From the NCBI RefSeq assembly GCF_900113575.1, contig NZ_FOPV01000004.1:1-64000 (forward strand): a stretch of 64,000 nucleotides of DNA, in the 5' to 3' direction. The position numbers and the translations under genes are program-made. Below the pieces are notes generated by a model. That model was not told the origin of the DNA. It made no database searches and saw only the letters and a list, made by a program, of their open reading frames with translations. Within the stretch, counting starts at the first letter, position 1; each line of letters starts with the position of its first letter. Origin of the DNA: Nitrosospira sp. Nsp14 (GTDB taxonomy: Bacteria > Pseudomonadota > Gammaproteobacteria > Burkholderiales > Nitrosomonadaceae). Below, one piece after another: positions 59,043-64,000 of this stretch.

Positions 59043-59663
59043 ATGCCAACGCTGCAAGGAATCGACCTGACCTGCATTCGGGGCGACCGCAAGTTATTCA
59101 GCGGCATTCATTTTTCCCTCGACGCCGGCGGGCTCATGCAAGTGGGGGGGCCCAATGGCAGCGGTAAAACGAGCCTGTTGCGCATGCTGTGCGGGCTTGC
59201 AATCCCCGCTCATGGTGAAATTCGCTGGGGCGGGTCCGAAATTCGCTCTTTGGGAGGAGCCTACTACGCCGACATGACGTATCTTGGCCATTTGAGCGGC
59301 GTTAAGGATGATCTGACCGCACTGGAGAACCTGCGCATTTCCAGCGCGCTCGCCGGGACCGAAGTCGATGCTAGTAAGGCCCACGATGCGCTGCAGCTAA
59401 TGGGACTGGGCGGCCGGGATTTATTGCCGGCCAAAGTATTGTCGCAAGGGCAGCGACGACGGGTAAACCTGGCGCGCCTGTTAGTATGCAACACCGTGCT
59501 ATGGATATTGGATGAGCCATTGACAGCGCTCGACGCCGCCGCGGTGAAACTGATGCAAGGCGTAATGGAACGGCACCTGGAAAAGGGCGGCATGATCGTG
59601 ATGACTACCCATCAGGAAATCGAGATAGCTGCCGCCGCGACTCAGCGGTTGCAACTCGCCTGA
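59043..59663 (+). CDS. ccmA: heme exporter ATP-binding protein CcmA
   Basis: 206 residues; the ATPase that, with CcmB, drives release of heme-loaded CcmE in System I cytochrome c maturation. Walker A GPNGSGKTSLL at about 39-49, signature LSQGQRRRVNLARLL, Walker B LWILDEPLTALDA. It is the first gene of the ccm locus and ends one base before ccmB. Confidence 0.96.
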   Translation: MPTLQGIDLTCIRGDRKLFSGIHFSLDAGGLMQVGGPNGSGKTSLLRMLCGLAIPAHGEIRWGGSEIRSLGGAYYADMTYLGHLSGVKDDLTALENLRISSALAGTEVDASKAHDALQLMGLGGRDLLPAKVLSQGQRRRVNLARLLVCNTVLWILDEPLTALDAAAVKLMQGVMERHLEKGGMIVMTTHQEIEIAAAATQRLQLA

Positions 59664-59664
59664 A

Positions 59665-60324
59665 ATGTTTTTCCGCATAACCCAGCGTGACCTTTTGCTC
59701 GCCATGCGGCGGCGGTCGGATGTCCTCACTACGCTGTTCTTCTTCGTGATTGTCGTAAGTCTGTTCCCTCTCGGGGTGGGCCCGGAGATGAGCATGCTGC
59801 GCACCATGGCTCCAGGTGTGGTGTGGGTGGCCGCTCTGCTGGCCTCCATGCTGTCGCTGGGGCGGATGTTTTCCAGTGACCACGTGGACGGCACGCTGGA
59901 GCAGATGCTGCTCTCGCCTCAATCACTGTCACTGCTGGTGCTGGGCAAGGCACTGGCTCACTGGCTGGTAACCGGTGTTCCACTGGTGCTGATGGCGCCA
60001 GTGTTGGGCATCCAGTATGACTTGTCGGCGGATTCGCTTCTGGTGCTTACCGCCTCTCTGTTGCTGGGCACCCCGGTTCTGAGCCTGATCGGAGCAATCG
60101 GCGCCGCGCTGACGCTCGGATTGCGCGGCGGCGGCGTGCTCGTCTCGCTGCTCGTATTGCCGCTTTACATCCCGATATTGATTTTTGGCGCCGGTGCGGT
60201 GGAAGCAAGCGCTGCGGGCCTGGGGGCCGCAGCGCATCTGTCGCTGCTGGGCGCCTTCCTGCTCGCAGCGGTCGTACTGGCGCCGTGGACAACGGCGGTA
60301 TCGCTACGAATCTCCATGGAGTAA
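59665..60324 (+). CDS. ccmB: heme exporter protein CcmB
   Basis: 219 residues, six transmembrane helices. FRITQRDLLLAMRRRSDVLT at the N-terminus and VVSLFPLGVGPEMSMLRTMA in the first periplasmic region are typical of CcmB. The start follows the ccmA stop directly, indicating translational coupling. Confidence 0.96.
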   Translation: MFFRITQRDLLLAMRRRSDVLTTLFFFVIVVSLFPLGVGPEMSMLRTMAPGVVWVAALLASMLSLGRMFSSDHVDGTLEQMLLSPQSLSLLVLGKALAHWLVTGVPLVLMAPVLGIQYDLSADSLLVLTASLLLGTPVLSLIGAIGAALTLGLRGGGVLVSLLVLPLYIPILIFGAGAVEASAAGLGAAAHLSLLGAFLLAAVVLAPWTTAVSLRISME

Positions 60325-60513
60325 CGAAACGTCTGCTGGTTCTCGTCGCATGCCAGCGCGCAGGGAGTGGCCACAGGCCGTAACCGCGATTCTCATGTCG
60401 CAGCCACGCGGAGCTTCGAAAGAAACCAATTCTGAATTTGAGGTTTTTAGGTTAAAATTTGAGGTTACGCGCGCTTGGGGCGCAAAACCTCACAAGGAAC
60501 TCAGTATTTAGAT

Positions 60514-61254
60514 ATGGCGATTAACTGGTTCAAGTATTCTTCCCCGGCAAGCTTCTACTTTCTCGCCGGCAAAATGATTCCGCTGTTTTCTGTCGCTGCT
60601 GTCCTGTTCTGCGTGGTCGGGCTTTATATTGGTTTTTTTGTCGCTCCCACCGATTTTCAGCAAGGCGAGGCTTATCGCATCATTTTCATCCATGTGCCGG
60701 CCGCGTGGATGTCCATGTTTCTCTATGTCGTAATGGCGGTATGGGCTGGTATCGGCCTGGCGTTCAATACCCGCCTTTCCTCCATGGTCGCGACGGCCAT
60801 CGCCCCCACCGGCGCGATGTTCACGTTCTTGGCGTTATGGACAGGGGCGCTTTGGGGCAAGCCCATGTGGGGAACCTGGTGGGTATGGGATGCGCGACTC
60901 ACATCCGAGTTGATTCTTCTGTTTCTCTATATCGGCTTCATGTCGCTGCAGGCGGCAATCGACGATCCGCGCCGCGCCGATAAGGCGGGGGCGATGATTG
61001 CGCTGGTGGGGGTCGTAAACGCACCCATTATCTACTTCTCGGTAAAGTGGTGGAACACGCTTCATCAGGGCGCCACGGTCAGTCTCACGCAATCGCCGAA
61101 AATGGCCACCACCATGCTCACCGGCATGCTGATCATGTCAATTGCATGCTGGATGTATGCAATTGCGGTCATCTTGATACGTACGAGAGCCATAATTCTG
61201 GAGCGGGAGCGCCATACCTCCTGGGTAGGAGAGCTACAAGGAGCAAAAAGCTGA
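60514..61254 (+). CDS. ccmC: heme handling protein CcmC
   Basis: 246 residues, six helices. It carries the tryptophan-rich heme-binding motif GTWWVWDARLTSELILLF. Conserved His residues flank it (FIHVPAAWMSM; NTLHQGATV). CcmC presents heme to CcmE. The gap after ccmB is 189 bases, longer than elsewhere in the operon, and holds the sequence AATTTGAGGTT twice (near 60433 and 60459). The ATG at 60514 is chosen because the 13 residues upstream in the open frame are not membrane-like. Confidence 0.95.
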   Translation: MAINWFKYSSPASFYFLAGKMIPLFSVAAVLFCVVGLYIGFFVAPTDFQQGEAYRIIFIHVPAAWMSMFLYVVMAVWAGIGLAFNTRLSSMVATAIAPTGAMFTFLALWTGALWGKPMWGTWWVWDARLTSELILLFLYIGFMSLQAAIDDPRRADKAGAMIALVGVVNAPIIYFSVKWWNTLHQGATVSLTQSPKMATTMLTGMLIMSIACWMYAIAVILIRTRAIILERERHTSWVGELQGAKS

Positions 61255-61445
61255 TGTGGACCAGCGTATCGCAATTCCTGGACATGGGTGGCTACGGGTT
61301 CTACGTATGGGGCTCTTATCTGGTTACGCTGATTTGCATTGCCGGCGAGCTGGTTCTGGTTTTTAACCGCAAGCGAACTTTGCTTAAACATCTCAGTCTC
61401 ATTCATCAGTCAAACAAACAAGAGAAGAGAAATGAAACCGCGTAA
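61254..61445 (+). CDS. ccmD: heme exporter protein CcmD
   Basis: 63 residues; ATG overlaps the ccmC stop (TGATG), with AAGGAG upstream. [20 protein letters not shown] is the single helix with the family's aromatic motif, followed by a basic tail ([10 protein letters not shown]). CcmD stabilises the CcmABC–CcmE complex. It overlaps the ccmE start by 14 bases. Confidence 0.93.
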   Translation: MWTSVSQFLDMGGYGFYVWGSYLVTLICIAGELVLVFNRKRTLLKHLSLIHQSNKQEKRNETA

Positions 61446-61881
61446 TAAAAAATTGGCCATTATCGCTTCGAGCGTGACTGCGCTGGGCGTCGCTTCCATA
61501 CTCGTATTGAACGCATTCCAGAGCAACCTGGTATTTTTCTTCAGCCCCACCCAGGTAGCCAATAAGGAAGCGCCCCTGGGCAAGAGCTTCCGGATCGGCG
61601 GCTTGGTGGAAGAAGGCAGCGTCAAGCGCCAGACCGATGGCGTCACGGTAAATTTCGTTGTGACCGATACCGCAAAGGTCATCCCGGTTGTATATACGGG
61701 GATTCTTCCTGACCTGTTCAAGGAAGGCAAAGGAGTCGTGGCCCAGGGCAAGCTGTCGAATGATGGCATCTTCCGCGCCGACGAGGTACTTGCCAAACAC
61801 GACGAGAATTATATGCCCCCGGAAGCGGCCGACGCCCTGAATCAAGCGGATAAGGCGCGCCAAACCGTACTGGTGCAATAG
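61432..61881 (+). CDS. ccmE: heme chaperone CcmE
   Basis: 149 residues; a membrane-anchored periplasmic heme chaperone. It has an N-terminal anchor helix, [20 protein letters not shown], an OB-fold with [20 protein letters not shown], and the covalent heme-binding His in [12 protein letters not shown] (His-x4-Tyr). The ATG lies inside the end of ccmD. Confidence 0.96.
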   Translation: MKPRNKKLAIIASSVTALGVASILVLNAFQSNLVFFFSPTQVANKEAPLGKSFRIGGLVEEGSVKRQTDGVTVNFVVTDTAKVIPVVYTGILPDLFKEGKGVVAQGKLSNDGIFRADEVLAKHDENYMPPEAADALNQADKARQTVLVQ

Positions 61882-61994
61882 CGTCAATACTGCCGGCCTG
61901 GAGTTCAGGAGAACGTCTTCAATACCCGAACCGCCCTACTATGGCAGCCAGCAGTCAGCCCATTTCATTTCATCATCCATAGGCTTTAATCACC

Positions 61995-64000
61995 ATGATT
62001 CCAGAACTTGGTAATTTTGCTTTGATCCTCGCCTTGCTGCTGGCGCTTATACAAGGTACCCTGCCCATCATCGGCGCAGCCCGTGGCATCCCCTCATGGA
62101 TTGCCCTCGCCCGCCCGGTCGTGCAGGGACAGTTTGTGTTTATCGTCATCGCATTCTTCTGTCTTGCCTACTCGTTTGTTACCAGCGATTTCTCGGTAAT
62201 CAATGTAGCGCAAAACTCGAATTCCAAATTGCCCCTGGAGTATCGCTTTGCCGCCACGTGGGGGTCGCATGAAGGTTCCCTACTGCTGTGGACTTTCATG
62301 CTGGCGTCCTGGTCGGTCGCGGTAAGCGTTTTCAGCCGCCATCTTCCCAATGATATGGTGGCCCGAGTCCTGGGCGTCATGGGGCTGGTGAGCGTCGGCT
62401 TTCTGCTATTCATGCTGTTCACTTCCAACCCCTTCGACCGCATGCTGCCCGGAGCGGCGGAGGGCAGCGACCTCAACCCCTTGCTGCAGGATCCGGGAAT
62501 GGTTTTTCACCCGCCCATGCTGTATATGGGTTATGTGGGCTTTTCGGTCGCATTTGCTTTTGCCATTGCTGCGCTACTCAGCGGCCAGTTGGACGCAACC
62601 TGGGCACGGTGGTCGCGCCCGTGGACTACGATCGCCTGGATGTTCCTCACGATCGGCATCATGATGGGAAGCTGGTGGGCTTATTATGAGCTCGGGTGGG
62701 GCGGCTGGTGGTTTTGGGATCCGGTTGAAAACGCGTCTTTTATGCCCTGGCTGGTAGGCACCGCCCTGATACACTCGCTTGCAGTAACGGAAAAACGCGG
62801 TGGTTTCAAGAGCTGGACCGTGCTGCTGGCGATCTGCGCATTTTCCCTGAGCCTGCTTGGGACCTTCCTGGTGCGCTCCGGTGTGCTGACCTCGGTACAC
62901 GCATTTGCAACCGATCCCAAGCGCGGCATTTTCATCCTGGCTTTCCTGGTCATCATTACCGGCGGCTCCCTCCTGCTGTTTGCCTTGCGCGCGCCGAAAA
63001 TCGGGTTAGGCGGCAAATTTGAGGTGGTATCGAGAGAGTCGATGCTGCTTGCCAACAATCTTTTATTGATGGTCGCTGCCGGAAGCATTCTGTTGGGCAC
63101 GCTTTATCCGTTAATCATGGATTCGCTTGAACTGGGCAAGCTATCGGTAGGCGCGCCCTACTTCCAGGCCGTATTCGTACCCTTGATGACACCGGCAATC
63201 TTCCTGATAGGACTTGGCCCGCTCGCGCGCTGGAAACAGGCAAGTCTGCCTGAACTCGCGGTGCGCTTGCGCTGGGCCTTCGGCGTCAGCGTCATCACCG
63301 CCCTGGTAGTCCCGTTCTTCATGGGTGAATGGAAACCATTCGTCAGCTTCGGTTTACTGATGGCGTTCTGGGTCATTGCCAGCGTCGTCGCCAGTCTGAT
63401 CCATCGCCTTCGCAGCAGCGGCAAGCAAGGGCTGTTCGCAAAACTTGCGGCGCAATCGCGCAGCTATTACGGCATGCATGCCGCCCACCTGGGGATCGCG
63501 GTGTTCATTATCGGTGTCGCACTGGTCGGCGGTTATGAGACCGAAAAAGACGTACGCATGGACATTGGCGATACGGTCGAAGTGGGCGGCTACACATTCC
63601 GTTTCAACGGCGTGAAGAAGGGACCCGGACCGAACTACGTGGCGGATATCGGTAACGTGGACGTGTTGCGTAACGGTGAAAAAATGCGGGTGCTCGAACC
63701 CGAGAAACGCGTTTATAACGCCTCTGGAATGGCAATGACCGAAGCGGCAATCGATACCGGTATTTTTCGCGATCTCTACGTCGCCCTGGGCGAGCCGCTG
63801 GAGAATGGGGCATGGATCGTGCGTGTTTACCATAAGCCTTTCGTTGACTGGATATGGTTCGGGTGTATGTTAATGGCATTGGGCGGGGGTCTTGCCATTA
63901 CTGATCGTCGTTATCGTCTCTCGGCAGGCAAAGAACGCGAGTTGGCCGATGACGAGAACGTTTCAGCCAAACCCGGCAAGGTCGGCAAGAAAGCCCCAGC
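61995..64000 (+). CDS. ccmF: heme lyase CcmF (partial, runs off right edge)
   Basis: About 668 residues lie in the window and the frame is open at the end. It carries the family motifs WGSHEGSLLLW and the WWD heme motif GWGGWWFWDPVENASFMPWL, plus many transmembrane helices. CcmF with CcmH attaches heme to apocytochromes c. The ATG at 61995 gives the normal N-terminus (MIPELGNFALILALLLALIQ). The usual length is about 650-670, so the stop should be just beyond the window; the tail is Lys-rich (AKPGKVGKKAP). Confidence 0.96.
   Translation, partial: MIPELGNFALILALLLALIQGTLPIIGAARGIPSWIALARPVVQGQFVFIVIAFFCLAYSFVTSDFSVINVAQNSNSKLPLEYRFAATWGSHEGSLLLWTFMLASWSVAVSVFSRHLPNDMVARVLGVMGLVSVGFLLFMLFTSNPFDRMLPGAAEGSDLNPLLQDPGMVFHPPMLYMGYVGFSVAFAFAIAALLSGQLDATWARWSRPWTTIAWMFLTIGIMMGSWWAYYELGWGGWWFWDPVENASFMPWLVGTALIHSLAVTEKRGGFKSWTVLLAICAFSLSLLGTFLVRSGVLTSVHAFATDPKRGIFILAFLVIITGGSLLLFALRAPKIGLGGKFEVVSRESMLLANNLLLMVAAGSILLGTLYPLIMDSLELGKLSVGAPYFQAVFVPLMTPAIFLIGLGPLARWKQASLPELAVRLRWAFGVSVITALVVPFFMGEWKPFVSFGLLMAFWVIASVVASLIHRLRSSGKQGLFAKLAAQSRSYYGMHAAHLGIAVFIIGVALVGGYETEKDVRMDIGDTVEVGGYTFRFNGVKKGPGPNYVADIGNVDVLRNGEKMRVLEPEKRVYNASGMAMTEAAIDTGIFRDLYVALGEPLENGAWIVRVYHKPFVDWIWFGCMLMALGGGLAITDRRYRLSAGKERELADDENVSAKPGKVGKKAP

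Overview
The window looks like chromosome from a betaproteobacterium, most probably the Nitrosomonadaceae (Nitrosospira-like). This is inferred from gene order and protein character, not from a search. Supporting points are the pyrG–eno–ftsB order, the uvrC–pgsA–tRNA-Gly–tRNA-Cys order, two PEP-CTERM proteins, a complete System I cytochrome c maturation locus, and coding style typical of ammonia oxidisers.

Layout. 1–4.3 kb: an amine oxidase cut by the left edge, a decayed large gene and a MarC-type membrane protein. 4.6–19.5 kb: a stretch bounded by tRNA-Leu(TAA) and tRNA-Cys, both on the minus strand. It holds a CHRD/PEP-CTERM protein, a three-gene histidine kinase/response regulator module, UdgX, cupin and DUF72 genes, a KGG-repeat stress protein, tandem small paralogues, a thermonuclease, a UBP zinc finger, mobile-element debris (15.4–17.3 kb) with an 85-bp direct repeat, and an HU protein. 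19.4–25.2 kb: housekeeping block of tRNA-Cys, tRNA-Gly, pgsA, uvrC, a tautomerase, a family-5-like uracil-DNA glycosylase, divergent efp and a porin. 25.4–35.4 kb: two exported small paralogues with duplicated leaders, a DMT transporter, a methylpurine glycosylase, cstA with its small partner, a TonB receptor, chrA and a small PepSY-like exported protein. 35.7–41.3 kb: alkylation-repair locus with alkB, an ada gene fused to a 2OG-Fe(II) dioxygenase (frameshifted), DUF1269, a zinc alcohol dehydrogenase and alkA. 41.5–51.8 kb: amino acid permease, GH13 glucosidase, a large ATPase/TPR regulator with a divergent small ORF, a Tat-type carbonic anhydrase, a decayed ABC ATPase and a PEP-CTERM protein. 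51.9–58.8 kb: ftsB, eno, pyrG, an L,D-transpeptidase, tadA, DUF5996 and a frameshifted VOC gene. 59.0–64.0 kb: ccmABCDE and the start of ccmF, which runs off the right edge.

Themes. DNA base repair is unusually dense: UdgX, a family-5-like UDG, UvrC, methylpurine glycosylase, AlkA, AlkB and Ada. Four otherwise good genes are each broken by a single base, often in a short homopolymer, so either assembly error or recent decay must be considered. I found no CRISPR array and no intact insertion sequence or prophage. The best candidates for new biology are the twin exported proteins with duplicated leaders, the split tRNA trio, the Ada–dioxygenase–AlkB locus, the EF-P with Arg at the modification position, and the 85-bp repeat that precedes a 49-residue membrane peptide with its own terminator.
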